Below, piece after piece: positions 9,875 through 20,723 of a stretch of 64,000 bases of DNA. The DNA is from Blastobasis lacticolella. Taxonomy: Eukaryota; Arthropoda; Insecta; Lepidoptera; Blastobasidae. Every line of letters begins with the position of its first letter. Position 1 is the first letter of the stretch. The translations under genes were made by a program, and so were the position numbers. The stretch spans positions 1-64,000 of the forward strand of contig CAJHUS010000009.1 in NCBI GenBank assembly GCA_905147135.1, given 5' to 3'. A model generated the notes under the pieces. That model was not told the origin of the DNA. It made no database searches and worked only from the letters and a program-made list of their open reading frames with translations.

Positions 9875-12397
9875 CTAGTTGTCTGCTTCTGGACCATTCA
9901 ACGCCTCGTTAACAGTTTGTGGTTCGTCTGCACTGCCCTCCAATTTACTAATAAAATTAGCCAACAAAGAATCCTGGTCATCACAGTCTGAAAATGAAGT
10001 TGAACTTTCTTCATCGTCTGGAACATATGTTTCATCCAAATTATTATTTGTATTACTGCTATCATCACTCTCAGAGTCATTCACTGTTATTGTGCTGTAT
10101 CTATTCTCATTCCGAGTCAAATTTGAGTCATCAGAATTAGTGCTACCCTCAGTGGATGAATCTGTGGGTGTATCACCACTTGCACAGGCAACATGTGGTA
10201 TAAACACAAGTTCATTTGGCACAATATCATCATTTGACACATTTTTATGATGGTAGTGAAATTTGTTTTCAAAGAATGTGACATCACGAGCTTTAATACA
10301 CTCCTTTGGGGAATCAGGGTTTATTAATCTATAGCCCTTAGTACTCTCACAGTACCCTACAAATATATATTGCCTTGCTTTTGGATCCAATTTGGTTCGA
10401 ATATGTGAATGTGTCTGGACATAGGCAACACAACCAAAGGTACGAAAATGGGAAATTGATACCTTTTTGCCAGTCCACTTTTCTTCTGGTGTGGCTCCCT
10501 TCACAGCAATAGGAGGTGAACGATTCTTTATGTAGACCGCTGTGTTCAATGCTTCAGCCCAATATCTGTTTTCTAAACTGGCCTCCTGAAGCATGCAGCG
10601 TACCTTCTTTATTATCGTGCGGTTTGCGCGTTCAGCTACACCATTTTGCTGAGGTGAGTACGGCACTGTACTTTGATGTTGGATGCCATTGTCCCTTAGA
10701 TAGCTCTGAAATCGAAAATTCATATATTCACCTCCATTGTCACTGCGGATTGCTTTCACATTTTTGTTTGTTTGATTCTCTACTAAAATTTTCCAAACTT
10801 TAAATTTTTCAAAAACCTCATCCTTTGTTTTTAAAAAATAAACAAAAGTTTTTCTAGTATAATCATCTATCAGCGTCAGAAAATATCTAGTTCCGCTCAG
10901 TGATTTGCTAGGCAATGGCCCACACAGGTCTGTGTGTACCAATTGTAAGATGTCTGCAGCTCGGTTAAATGACTTCTTAGGGAAAGGTAGTCGGGTTTGT
11001 TTTTCCTCTACACATGCTATACATTGCTGTAAACCTGTATTACTGTATGAAATACCTGTAACCATACCATTTTTCAATAGTTCCATACTTTGGAGATTGA
11101 GATGTGCCAAGCGACGATGCCAGACCTCTTGCGTCGCTACACCACCAGTAGCAGCAGCCATTGCAGTCTCTGTTGGCACTGAACTATGTGCCAGCACAGA
11201 TTTGCTGTCACCCACAGCTGCTCCGTTCATTGAAGAAGCCACGTCAGCACAACCACCATCTGCAAAGCTAGGGACACTGTTGTTTTCCGCAATGTTGCAT
11301 TGAAAAGAAGTGTATTGCATGGTATCTAGCTGATAAGCGCTATCATGAAGCGTGGCTGATGCCACGACAACAGTTTTGTCATATATTTGACAGCTGCTTG
11401 AACTAAACACCACTTTAAATCCTTTCCTGACCATAGCACTTACTGATAACAAGTTGGCTGTCAAGTTTGGTACATAATAGACATCACTTATTGTCTTCAT
11501 TTGTCCATTTTTCATTTGTACCTTAACTGATCCTCGTCCAGCTGTAAACAACTTATCACCGTTCGCTACCTTCACCTCTATTGACCTATGTTCTACTACA
11601 AAATCACTCATTAAACTCCTATCTCCACACATGTGTGCCGTTGCACCTCTATCAATGTACCACAAGTCCTTTTTAAAGCTTGCTGACAGTGCAGTAAGTA
11701 AAGCCTTCGACGTGTCTGTATTGGTCGCAGTTTTCTTCCTCAACTTGAGACAGTTTTTAATATAGTGCCCGGTTTTCTTAAACTTAAAACACTTTGGTAG
11801 TCGATGTGCAATCAAAGCCGATGCCTCCGACTTTTCATCTCTTCGAAGATTTTCTTGGAGCAATTTTCCTTTTACCAATTCGCTATTCAGTTTCAGATTG
11901 GAATTCTCCATGGCCATTATGAGAGGATCATAATCGGCTGTCAAGCCACTTAACATGATCACTGCCACAAAATCGTCCTCAAGAGGTGATCCCATCTCTG
12001 TCAGTTGTTGCGAAATCTCGGTGATTTTGTTAATGTAGGTCTCCATTTTGTCGCTCTCACTAAGTTTCGTTGCGAACAAAGTCAAAGTGAGTAGTCCGAG
12101 CCTGCGACACAGTCCTTTATCTTCGTACGCCTTCTGTAGGTTATTCCATGCTTCGTGTGCAGTTTTCGCGTTACGTATATGCGGAATGGCTGATGGATGC
12201 ACCGCCAAAGCTATTTTAGCCAAACATTTTTGTTGTCGTTTGTTGTCATCCAATTCAGAAGCCACGCAATCCCAAAGATCTTCGTGTATCAGCATCATGC
12301 GCATCATGAAATTCCATGATGTGTAGTTTTCGATGCCTTTCAGTTTCTCGACAGCCATTAAGCCCGAAGAAACTAGTGATGAACTCATGGCGCACAA
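9875..12397 (-). CDS. Copia A gag-protease-integrase open frame (840 codons)
   Basis: One long minus-strand frame begins at the ATG ending at 12397, about 90 bp after the primer site. The N-terminal third is Copia Gag. A zinc knuckle follows near residue 205, but its second cysteine is replaced (C-F-K-F..G-H..C). The protease active site near residue 247 reads D-R-G-A-T instead of D-S-G-A-T. The integrase is well kept: the H-H-C-C finger is near 430-465, and the catalytic D, D and E lie in H-T-D-L-C-G, R-S-D-N-G-G-E-Y and the P-Q-Q-N-G-V-A-E-R region. A divergent acidic C-terminus then runs to a TAG near 9873. The frame is open but the enzyme sites suggest it is not functional. Confidence 0.9.
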   Translation of the reverse strand: MCAMSSSLVSSGLMAVEKLKGIENYTSWNFMMRMMLIHEDLWDCVASELDDNKRQQKCLAKIALAVHPSAIPHIRNAKTAHEAWNNLQKAYEDKGLCRRLGLLTLTLFATKLSESDKMETYINKITEISQQLTEMGSPLEDDFVAVIMLSGLTADYDPLIMAMENSNLKLNSELVKGKLLQENLRRDEKSEASALIAHRLPKCFKFKKTGHYIKNCLKLRKKTATNTDTSKALLTALSASFKKDLWYIDRGATAHMCGDRSLMSDFVVEHRSIEVKVANGDKLFTAGRGSVKVQMKNGQMKTISDVYYVPNLTANLLSVSAMVRKGFKVVFSSSSCQIYDKTVVVASATLHDSAYQLDTMQYTSFQCNIAENNSVPSFADGGCADVASSMNGAAVGDSKSVLAHSSVPTETAMAAATGGVATQEVWHRRLAHLNLQSMELLKNGMVTGISYSNTGLQQCIACVEEKQTRLPFPKKSFNRAADILQLVHTDLCGPLPSKSLSGTRYFLTLIDDYTRKTFVYFLKTKDEVFEKFKVWKILVENQTNKNVKAIRSDNGGEYMNFRFQSYLRDNGIQHQSTVPYSPQQNGVAERANRTIIKKVRCMLQEASLENRYWAEALNTAVYIKNRSPPIAVKGATPEEKWTGKKVSISHFRTFGCVAYVQTHSHIRTKLDPKARQYIFVGYCESTKGYRLINPDSPKECIKARDVTFFENKFHYHHKNVSNDDIVPNELVFIPHVACASGDTPTDSSTEGSTNSDDSNLTRNENRYSTITVNDSESDDSSNTNNNLDETYVPDDEESSTSFSDCDDQDSLLANFISKLEGSADEPQTVNEALNGPEADN

Positions 12398-12473
12398 TTT
12401 GTATTGTAGGTTAGATTTTTGCCTATCACTATTTTCTTTCGAAATATACTTTTATTTATACTTTTACGTATCA

Positions 12474-12487
12474 CTGGGCCCATAACC
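12474..12487 (-). promoter_or_regulatory. Primer-binding site, initiator tRNA-Met anticodon arm
   Basis: CTGGGCCCATAACC on the plus strand directly abuts the LTR at 12488. It equals the anticodon arm of initiator tRNA-Met with its CAT anticodon. Drosophila copia is known to prime from an internal fragment of this tRNA, so the same mode is inferred here. Confidence 0.85.
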
Positions 12488-12657
12488 TGATGGATTTAGG
12501 GCATAAAATAATATAAAAAGGCTCGATTAATATTGATATTTAATTACCAAAATTAAGGACACGTTCCAACAGCTTAGTCGAACACAGAGAGAGAGAGGGA
12601 TATATAAAACGTCATATTGACAGATACAGATTGCGTTTAGTAATTACTTATTCAACA
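12488..12657 (-). repeat. Copia A 5' LTR
   Basis: 170-bp partner of 7980-8148, with the same TGATGG start, GAGAGAGAGAGG block and TTATTCAACA end. It should hold the promoter of the element; no TATA box is assigned with confidence. Confidence 0.9.
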
Positions 12658-12725
12658 CCTAACTGATATGAATACTTTCCGAAATAAATAACGTATGGCA
12701 TAGGGAGTAGCGCGCGCGCATCCCA

Positions 12726-14023
12726 GTGTGCAGGGTGTGTTGCTTTTGTGTGCGTCTTGCGTGTATTTATTACGACGTAAATATGACGACAAATATTGTG
12801 AAGTGCAATGTGTGTAACATTGTCATAGACGAAATGTTATCTTACGTGCAAAATAAAATCTCAGTTATAGATGAAGAGACTTTAATTAGAATCTGTTTGA
12901 CTGCGTTATCTCCGGAAGAAATTTTGAAATCCAAGTCGTTGCTGTTTAGTGCGTTACCGGCAGACAAACGTAACATTCCACGAAAACGTAAGGGGAAGGA
13001 ACAACGCGACATGGAAGACATCATTTGTTTGTTCAAATCTAGTGAGCCTGAGGTAATTCCGGTGTTCGTAGCTAAACAGTTAGAAAAACTACCCCCAATC
13101 ACGTTCGACCATCTAGATTGTACGAAATTATTAAAAGTTTTAACGCGCCTTAAGGTTGAAATTGAAACAGTTAGAGAAGAATATGCTACAGTGAAACAAT
13201 TGGAAGAGCTCAAGGCGGAAATGAATCGACTAAAATATGAATCGTTAATACAAACACCGATGAAAACTATTAACTCTAAGCGTGGTGCATGGAATTTGGA
13301 TAGCGGGCCTATAGGATTGTCCCCATTCCAAAACTCTACTTTGAATGACTCCGATAATAAAACATCGACAACAATATCGTGAAATAGTAACGGGTAGTCA
13401 CAGCGAAGACGGCAAATTGCCTATACATCAATTGCCGGGTAACAGCAAAACTATTCACATCGAGGCGAGTACAAGCGAAGAGACCGGGTCGATGAGTCAT
13501 ACCATTGTGTCAACGCCGCCGCTGCAGGTAGCTAGCCGCTCGGAACAGCTGACCACTGCACCGAATGCACCCAATACTAGACAGCCGATTGCGATGAATG
13601 ATACGAGTAATCGTAAACAACATAACGGCGGGTGGAAAAGGGTGACTTATAAGCGAAAAAATGCATGCATTACGTGAACGTTTTATGGGAAAAATAGGGA
13701 CGTCATCTGAGTTGGAAGGAAGGTTCAAAGCAGCTGAACGGAAATCTCCGATGTTCATAACAAATATCCACAAAGATACTGCTGAATCCGATATAGTAAA
13801 ATATATTAAAATGAAAACACAAGAAACTGTGACGCTGGAAAAGATTGATATTAAAAAGCGAACAGACCATAGTGCATATAAGTTTTTTGTATTGGACAGC
13901 AAAATGCCGTTATTCTTAGACGAGAAAATATGGCCCGCGGGGGTCATATTCCGACGTTTTGTGCATTTTAAAAATATAAATGCGAAACAAGTAAACGGCC
14001 AATTACGAAATGGAACTGGATAA
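12726..14023 (+). pseudogene. LINE ORF1 protein (nucleic-acid chaperone type), frame-broken
   Basis: Three frames in succession (12726-13382, 13345-13677, 13661-14023) read as one ORF1 protein. The N-terminal part has two C-x2-C-like pairs (C-N-V-C) and a basic patch (P-R-K-R-K-G-K). A helical, charge-rich region with E-E-L-K-A-E-M-N-R-L follows and could be a coiled coil. The last part, beginning M-F-I-T-N-I-H, has the length and hydrophobic pattern of an RRM found at the end of many LINE ORF1 proteins. Such proteins bind the element RNA. Two frameshifts break it. The family match for the N-terminal half is recalled, not proven. Confidence 0.65.
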
Positions 14024-16834
14024 TAGTTGCTCTTATACATTTAGCAGTTTTAATTGTAAAAATGTAAAGCGATCAGTGGAAAGTGTTAGAAAGCTATGTC
14101 GGAGCTCAGACATAATCGCTCTTCAGGAAACGTGGTTATTACCAGATGACATAACGTACTTGAGTAGTATCGACGGTGACTTTAGTTACACGGGAAAGTC
14201 TGCAGTGGACGTGACAGCCGGAATGTTAAGAGGAAGGCCCCATGGTGGAGTAGCTTTGCTATGGAGGAAAAGTGTATTTCCCAATGTATCTATAGTGCCC
14301 TGCGGAAATTCTCGTCTGTGCGCGATTGAGATTACAACAAGCGAAACGCCTATTATCGTAATGAGCATTTACATGCCAACGGACTCCAGAGATAATCTAT
14401 CTGACTTCACGGACTGTATGGCGACGGTGAGTGCGATTGTAAGTGACTATGGCACAGACTCAGTTTATCTCTTAGGAGATTTTAATGCTCATCCTAATGA
14501 ATTATTTTTTAATGAACTTATTAGCTTTTGTAAGGAACAAAAATGGTCGTGCGTTGATGTGGATAGGCTTGGCATTTCATCAGATACCTACACTTTTATA
14601 AGTGAGTCGCATGGGTCAAAGCGGTGGCTAGACCATTGTGTTGTCACCCAAGCAGCAGAGAAATCTGTATTAAATATTGGTGTAAAATATGATGTATTGT
14701 GGTCAGACCACTTTCCTCTTGTTGTTAAATGTAATTTAAAATTATTAACACCCAAATTAAATAGTAAAAATATTGTACATAGTAATGTGATATGGGGAGA
14801 AAGAAATAATCGTGAAATCTTATTATATATAGTAGCCAAAGTAACGACAGACTGAAGCGAATTGATTTTCCTGAGGATTTTAGAGATTGTGCTGATTTTT
14901 ATTGTAATAATCCTTGCCACACATCTGTTATTGACAAGCTATACCACGATATTGTGTCGGCATTACGTGAGGCGTCAGTAGTGGGTCGGGAGCGGGAGAA
15001 TAAAGCATGTACAAAGAGAGTCCGGGTGGTAGGTTGGAATAGGCATGTAGGGGACGCTCATGGAATGGCTAGGCTCGGATTTCAGCTTTGGCAGCTACAC
15101 GGCAAGCCCATGAGTGGTCAGGTTTATGAAGAAATGCGCGAAAGTAGAAAGTTATTTAAGTCTCGTTTAAAATGGTGTCAAGATCATCAACATCAACTTA
15201 AAATGGATATACTGGCTGCACAACACAATAACAAGGACTTTCGTGCTTTCTGGAAACAAACCAGTAGGCTGAACGCTAGGCCTGGCCATCCCGTGAGTGT
15301 AGGTGGAGAGAGCGATCGCGGGGGCATTGCAAATATATTTAGGGATTTATTTATGGTGAAATCTCCGCTCGGGCCTGCAGGGTCAATGCTCGATACTGGG
15401 TTGTCCAGGGAGAAGATAGGGACCATCTTTACCGCTAAGGACGTGTCAAAAGCTATAAAAGGGATAGCTAGAGGAAAATCTCCTGGTAATGATGGTCTCA
15501 GTATTGAACATCTTCAATTTGCCGGTCCTCATGTTTGCAGAGTCCTTGCGATGTTCTATTCGCTGTGTCTTAGTCATTCGTACCTACCCCAGGCATTAAT
15601 GACAACAATTGTGAAACCTGTGGTTAAAAATAAAACGGGAGATTTATCTGACAAAAGTAATTACAGGCCAATTTCTTTAGCGACAGTTATAGCGAAGGTG
15701 TTTGACAGCATTCTTAATATACATCTCAATAGATATATTTGCTTGCACGATAATCAATTCGGTTTCAGACCTGAATTATCCACTGAAAGTGCAGTATTGT
15801 GTCTTAAAAGTGCTGTAAAGATACTATACCGTTCGAAAGACTCCCGTGTATGCTGCTTTTCTCGATTTGTCTAGGGCATTTGACCTGGTTTCCTATGACA
15901 GATTATGGAGTAAACTTGAGGAAATTAAACTTCCTAAAGAAATAATAAACATTTTCAAATATTGGTATGGAAGCCAGGTCAACTGCGTTAGATGGGACGA
16001 CGCGCTCCGGAACCGTACGTGATGGAGTGCGGGGTAAGGCAAGGGGGCCTTAGTTCCCCATCACTCTTTAACCTGTACATGAACGAGCTGATCGGCGCGC
16101 TCAGCAGTGAGCATGTCGGATGCTACATTGACGGAATTTGTGTTAATAATATTAGTTACGCTGACGACATGGTCCTGCTGAGCGCGTCGGTCTGCGGGCT
16201 CAGAAGACTGATAACAATATGTGAGACATATGCTGCCAGCCATGGACTGCGATATAACGTTAAGAAAAGTGAGATCATGGTGTTTGAGGCCCGTGGCAGA
16301 CAAGTGCAGAACATGCCTCCGATTAGACTGGATGGCACGCCATTACGACGTGTACATTAGTTTAAGTATCTCGGACACATACTCACCACGGACCTCAAAG
16401 ACGATGGCGACATTGAAAGAGAGCGTAGGGCGTTGTCGGTAAGGGCGAACATGCTTGTCCATAGGTTTGCGCGTTGCTCGAGTGAGGTGAAAATCACATT
16501 GTTCAGAGCCTTTTGTACTAGTTTTTACACGGGCTCCCTATGGGCAAGCTATACTCAAAGATCGTACAACGCGCTACGAGTTCAATTTAACAACGCATTC
16601 AGGGTGCTGCTGGGGCTGCCCCGCTTTTGTAGTGCGTCTCAAATGTTTGCGGAGGCGCGCGTCGATTGCTTTTATGCAACGATTCGCAAACGGGCCGCTT
16701 CACTTGTGCGAAGAGTGAGGGCCAGCTCCAACAGCGTCCTGGCCATGTTAGCGAACAGGCTAGACAGCTTATATGTAGGCCATTGTTGTTTGATGCACGT
16801 CACTAAACGTGGATGGAGAAGTGATTTAACGTAA
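14010..16834 (+). pseudogene. LINE ORF2: endonuclease and reverse transcriptase, frame-broken
   Basis: ORF2 starts at the ATG at 14010, overlapping the ORF1 stop by 14 bases. Residues 1-250 form the apurinic-type endonuclease: S-F-N-C near the start, L-Q-E-T-W, G-D-F-N-A-H, T-Y-T-F and W-S-D-H-F-P are all present, so the nickase site looks complete. After a frameshift near 14840 the RT follows: F-R-D-L, K-S-P-G-N-D-G, Y-R-P-I-S, F-G-F-R and then, in another frame, F-L-D-L-S-R-A-F-D. The G-G-L-S-S-P block and the catalytic Y-A-D-D are back in the first frame. A TAG near 16359 precedes F-K-Y-L-G. The tail has no clear zinc knuckle. Confidence 0.88.
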
Positions 16835-16944
16835 GGTGACATGTAAAATATGACATACCTACATAGAAATAAATACCCTGGAACCGGTTGAGCGAACAAA
16901 TAACTCTGACGGTTACCATAGTAAATAAAACTGTGCTGTCTACA

Positions 16945-17110
16945 GTGCCACAAATATGTCTGACCGGGTGACAGCGTCGCTGTTGTTGGCATTGACATTA
17001 CATTTCAAATCGGCAACACTTAGTTCCGGTTTTGTCCACCGGGTCGAATAGGTTTGTCAACAATCTTGTCAAGCCGCCAGATATAACATTGTTAACGCGT
17101 ACAAGAATAT
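16945..17110 (+). repeat. Dispersed repeat, copy 1
   Basis: It shares about 165 bp with 17577-17750 in the same orientation, including GTGACAGCGTCGCTGTTGTT, GGCAACACTTAGTTCC and CGCCAGATATAACATTGT. A TAAATAAA string precedes each copy. The family is not recognised. Confidence 0.7.
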
Positions 17111-17322
17111 GTATGGACAGTGGTAACCATTCCAATAGCTATGTGTAATAAGTCGTTGGATAGCTATTTTCGAGCTGAACAAAAGTAAGTAAGGCGCTAA
17201 CTGCCAAATTTTAGTTCGTTCTGAGTTATGCTGTACTAAACATATCACAGTATTAAGTATTTTTTTCTGTTCTACCCGCATTTAATGGCCATGTGTAATG
17301 CATCGATGGATACATGGATATA

Positions 17323-17527
17323 CAGGGTGTAAAAAGACCGCTAGCATTAATTGAAACCCCATATTCTACCCATGAAACTGCCCACATTGCGCATCGCAAT
17401 TAATTATTTATTTTAGGTAGCGAAATTATGAAGTCATTTCCGCGGGTATGTTTCTTGGGGAAAGTTGTTCAGTTTCGTGGCTAGAATATGAGGTTTCAAT
17501 TAATGCTAGCGGTCTTTTGACAACCTG
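17323..17527. mobile_element. MITE with about 57-bp inverted ends
   Basis: The ends are inverted copies for nearly 60 bp: CAGGGTGTAAAAAGACCGCT on the left and its near reverse complement at the right end, continuing through AGCATTAATTGAAACC and CATATTCTA. The element is only 205 bp and has no coding capacity. TATA flanks it on both sides, so the target duplication is TA or TATA. It lies between the two copies of the dispersed repeat. The superfamily is not assigned. Confidence 0.8.
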
Positions 17528-17576
17528 TATAAGTATAAATAAACCATACCATATTAAATATAATGGCGCAGTCTCT

Positions 17577-17750
17577 TGTGCCACAAACTTATTTGACCCG
17601 GTGACAGCGTCGCTGTTGTTGGCAATGACATATTATTTCAATATGGCAACACTTAGTTCCAGTTTTGGCCACCGGTTTTTAGCACTGAAATAGACGTCAG
17701 TCATCAATCTCGCCAAGGCGCCAGATATAACATTGTAAAAGCTTACAAAA
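17577..17750 (+). repeat. Dispersed repeat, copy 2
   Basis: Partner of 16945-17110 at roughly 80-85 percent identity by eye, in direct orientation. It starts near GTGCCACAAACTTATTTGAC and ends near the shared CAGATATAACATTGTA. Confidence 0.7.
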
Positions 17751-18573
17751 TTGTTGTAACGTAATGCCTTAAATATAAATTTCTAAACAGTAATAATTGG
17801 GATTCGTCAATTACAAATCCAACATTCAATTCCAACCTTCAAATTTATAATTTAATCTCCTTTAAAATTATACCACTTTTGTTGTTGTAGAATTCTTCAA
17901 CGAAGCTACATTATATAACAATATTATTGTTATTGATTAATTTGTATACTCATCTGTTATCTATTTTTATCTATAATAATATTACTTCCGCGAAAACAAA
18001 ATCAACGGCATTATGCCGCTGGTGCAAAGTCACATCGTGCGCATATATGTAAGACTGCCAAATAAAAAATAAGCAGATGGCGTGCATTGAATTTGAATGA
18101 ACATACCAACTAATCATGGCCGGTTAATGATGTAGCAATAAACACTTAAATATTTATTGGAAATGCTAAAAATATAAGTTTTACAAGTAATACATGATAT
18201 TTCTTATACTTTACGGAAAAAAGATACTCCATTCTTGGTTTTGGTTACTGTTTATTGGAATTAGTGCATGTGTTTCCTACGCAACTCGGCATTCTTAGAT
18301 TGTAAAGTAACGACCATTCGTATACGTGGCCAAAACGTCACTGAGACATAGTTGGAGCGCAATTGCAGTTTACGCTCCAATGACATGGAGCTATTCCCTT
18401 TGATCCATGAACGGGTCCATTATGTAGAAGTCATTGCATACCTACTAAATTATTATGACATTTTTAAACTTGATAAGATAAAAGATAATTGTTACTAACG
18501 TAATTTGAAGATGTTACTAACCACATATGAGTCCTGATACTTGAATTAAAATATTTCATTCATTCATTCATAT
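17751..18573. other. No gene recognised
   Basis: AT-rich sequence with only short open frames. An (ATTC)n-like run lies just before the tandem array at about 18557-18569. Confidence 0.4.
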
Positions 18574-19362
18574 GCACTTAAAAAAAATTCGACAAGTTGC
18601 GATCGTATTTAAGGTATATTTTTTATCACACCACCCACAAATAAAGTTGGGCCCCCCTAGCGCCTCCTATCGGCACCGCAGAGAAATGAGTCCGATACAA
18701 ACGGTAATTCTAGGGGTGCTTTCTATCACATCCCGGCATCAAAAGTATACATTATAATAGGATCGCAACTCATCGTTATTTTTTTAAGTGTCAGAATACG
18801 GTTGATTTACTCAAAGGCGCAAGGCATTTGGACTTAAAAAAAATTCGACATGTTGCGATCGTATTTTAAGGTATATTTTTTGTGGCTGGAGGTTGTACTA
18901 AGGTCATTAGGAGTATCTTTTACAGTGCTCATTCTTTCTTGAGCTGCCTAGAAAAAACGTCGGGCCCCATTAGCGCCCCCTAGCGGCACCGCAGAGAAAA
19001 GTGTCTCATACAAACGGTGTTCTCTATCGCACCCCGCCATCAAAAGTATACGTTATAATAAGATCGCAACTCATTGTCATTTTTCTAAGTGTCAAAATAC
19101 GGTTGATTTATTCAAAGGGGGCGCAAGGCATTTGGACTTAAAAAAAATTCGACAAGTTGCGATCGTATTTTAAGGTACATTTTTGTGGCTGAAGGTTGTA
19201 CTAAGGTCATTAGGAACAACTTTTACAGTGGTCACTCTTTTTTGTGCTGCCTAGAAAAAACGCCGGGCCCCATTAGCGCCCCCTAGCGGCACCGCAGAGA
19301 AAAGTGTCTCATACAAACGGTGTTCTCTATCGCACCCCGCCATCAAAAGTATACGTTATAAT

Positions 19363-20723
19363 TAGAGATGAAACGGATATCCGGCCACTATCCGGTATCC
19401 GGCCTATCCGGCCATAATTTACTATCCGGCCGGATACCGGATAATGCGTTAATATCCGGCCGGATACCGGATAGTAAAAAATGTATGAAAAGTCCATAAA
19501 AGTGATTTTACTCATCGGAAATATATGCCCTTCTGTAGCAGTCGAGTAAAAAGTCGTCTTAAAACGTTCAAAAACCATAAATATTAATCAAAACACCATT
19601 GATTAAGTCGGCATCGGCGCCTATTCTACTTGTATCATTCATTTGGTAGGTTAGCAAAAAATTTTATTTATTTATTTATTTATTTAACATTTTATTGCAC
19701 ACAGTAAAATACATAGAGAAACATCATACATATAGACGACACAACAGGCACTACTTATTTCTAAAAGAAATTTCTAATTTTAATAGTTTTCTGGTCTCTT
19801 CTTTTTGCACTATGCCTTTCCCATTAGCTGGAGTCAGCTCTCCTTGTCTGCTTTCTCCATTTTTCTCTATTCTGAGCAGTAGGAGCGTCAACAATATTGA
19901 ATATCAAAATATCCTTCAGGTCCCGTTGGTCCGCCGTCAGCCAGGTGGCGTGTGAGTGTCTTCCGTGTCAGCGAGTCGTCGTCGCCATATTTAGGGCTAC
20001 TTGGTGATCTTTGGGGCGGCGGAGCACATGCCCACACCATCGCATTGAGCGTTCTCAAATTTTCTCTGGCATAGTGTGACTTTTTATAACTTCCACGAGT
20101 GTGGACATTATGTACTTTGCCCAACAGGGTGACACCTGCTGATCAGCATAAATGCGCATTTTTGTCGTGTGTAGTTTTGACAAGTGCTGTTTAGTATAAT
20201 AATGTATTAGTGTATTATTTTTTCCAAAGTCAATCAAGATATACAGGCTGTTACATAATATATGTATGAAGCCGTGAACTGGATGGATTGCTAATCGTAT
20301 TACAACGATAGGTACAACTATTTCACGTACGACATAAATAATAATAATAAATAATCGTGGACAAATTCAAATTCACACAGCGCCATCTAGCCCCAAAGTA
20401 AGCAAAGCTTGTGTTATGGGTGCTAGATAACTGATTAACTACTTATATACTTTTAAATACATATTTAGAACACCCAGACCCGTAACAGAAATCAAAATTC
20501 ATCTTTCATCTTTTTTTTTATTCACATTAAACGAAGACTTGAAATTACATAAACACATGCAGTCGTATAAAGTCCCACGCCGCGATCACAACTTGCACAA
20601 ACTTGTTCAGAGACTTATGTCCTGCCGAATATCCGGCCGCCGGATATCCGGCTATCCGGCTAGTAGGCTGGCCGGATATCCGGTATCCGGTATCCGGCCA
20701 AACAACTATCCGTTTCATCTCTA
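19363..20723. mobile_element. hAT-like non-autonomous transposon with CCGGATA subterminal repeats
   Basis: The element begins TAGAGATGAAACGGATA and ends with the reverse complement TATCCGTTTCATCTCTA. It is flanked by an exact 8-bp duplication GTTATAAT (19355-19362 and 20724-20731), which rebuilds the array unit when removed. TAGAGATG ends plus 8-bp duplications are typical of hAT elements. The first about 100 bp and the last about 90 bp are packed with CCGGATA/TATCCGG copies in both orientations, likely transposase-binding sites. No transposase is seen in the 1.36 kb. A LINE-like (TTTA)n tail near 19665-19700 and a SINE at 20338-20512 are nested inside. Confidence 0.85.
20338..20512 (-). repeat. 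tRNA-derived SINE (family S2), headless minus copy
   Basis: The body CACAGCGCCATCTAGCCCCA, AAGTAAGCAAAGCTTGTGTT, ATGGGTGCTAGATAACTGAT and GAACACCCAGACCCGTAACAG recurs at 46855-46970 and 51015-51500. In the 51-kb copy the body joins a tRNA-like head, so this is the same SINE. The copy here ends before the head. Confidence 0.75.

Larger units (their letters stand above)
7980..12657 (-). mobile_element. Copia-type LTR retrotransposon (Copia A), decayed
   Basis: A 4.68-kb element on the minus strand is bounded by two near-identical 169-170 bp LTRs. The 5' LTR lies on the right and a primer site directly abuts it. The order is gag knuckle, protease, integrase, reverse transcriptase, RNase H, which is the Copia (Ty1) order. 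The pol half is broken by a TAG in the linker after 9875 and by frameshifts near 9775, 8940 and 8785. The protease motif and the gag knuckle are also damaged. No 5-bp target duplication is visible: the flanks are CTGCC on the left and CCTAA on the right. The element is therefore old or rearranged. Confidence 0.92.
12690..16860 (+). mobile_element. Near full-length non-LTR retrotransposon (LINE), CR1/Jockey-like group
   Basis: A 4.2-kb plus-strand element carries an ORF1 with a C-terminal RRM-like segment and an ORF2 with an apurinic-type endonuclease followed by reverse transcriptase and a C-terminal tail. It starts soon after the Copia A LTR; the exact 5' end and any target duplication are not resolved. 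Both ORFs have frameshifts. The clade (CR1, Jockey or a relative) cannot be settled by eye. Confidence 0.85.

Noticed and set aside
7975..12662. 5-bp target duplication for Copia A
   Set aside because: The flanks CTGCC and CCTAA do not match; I could not support one.
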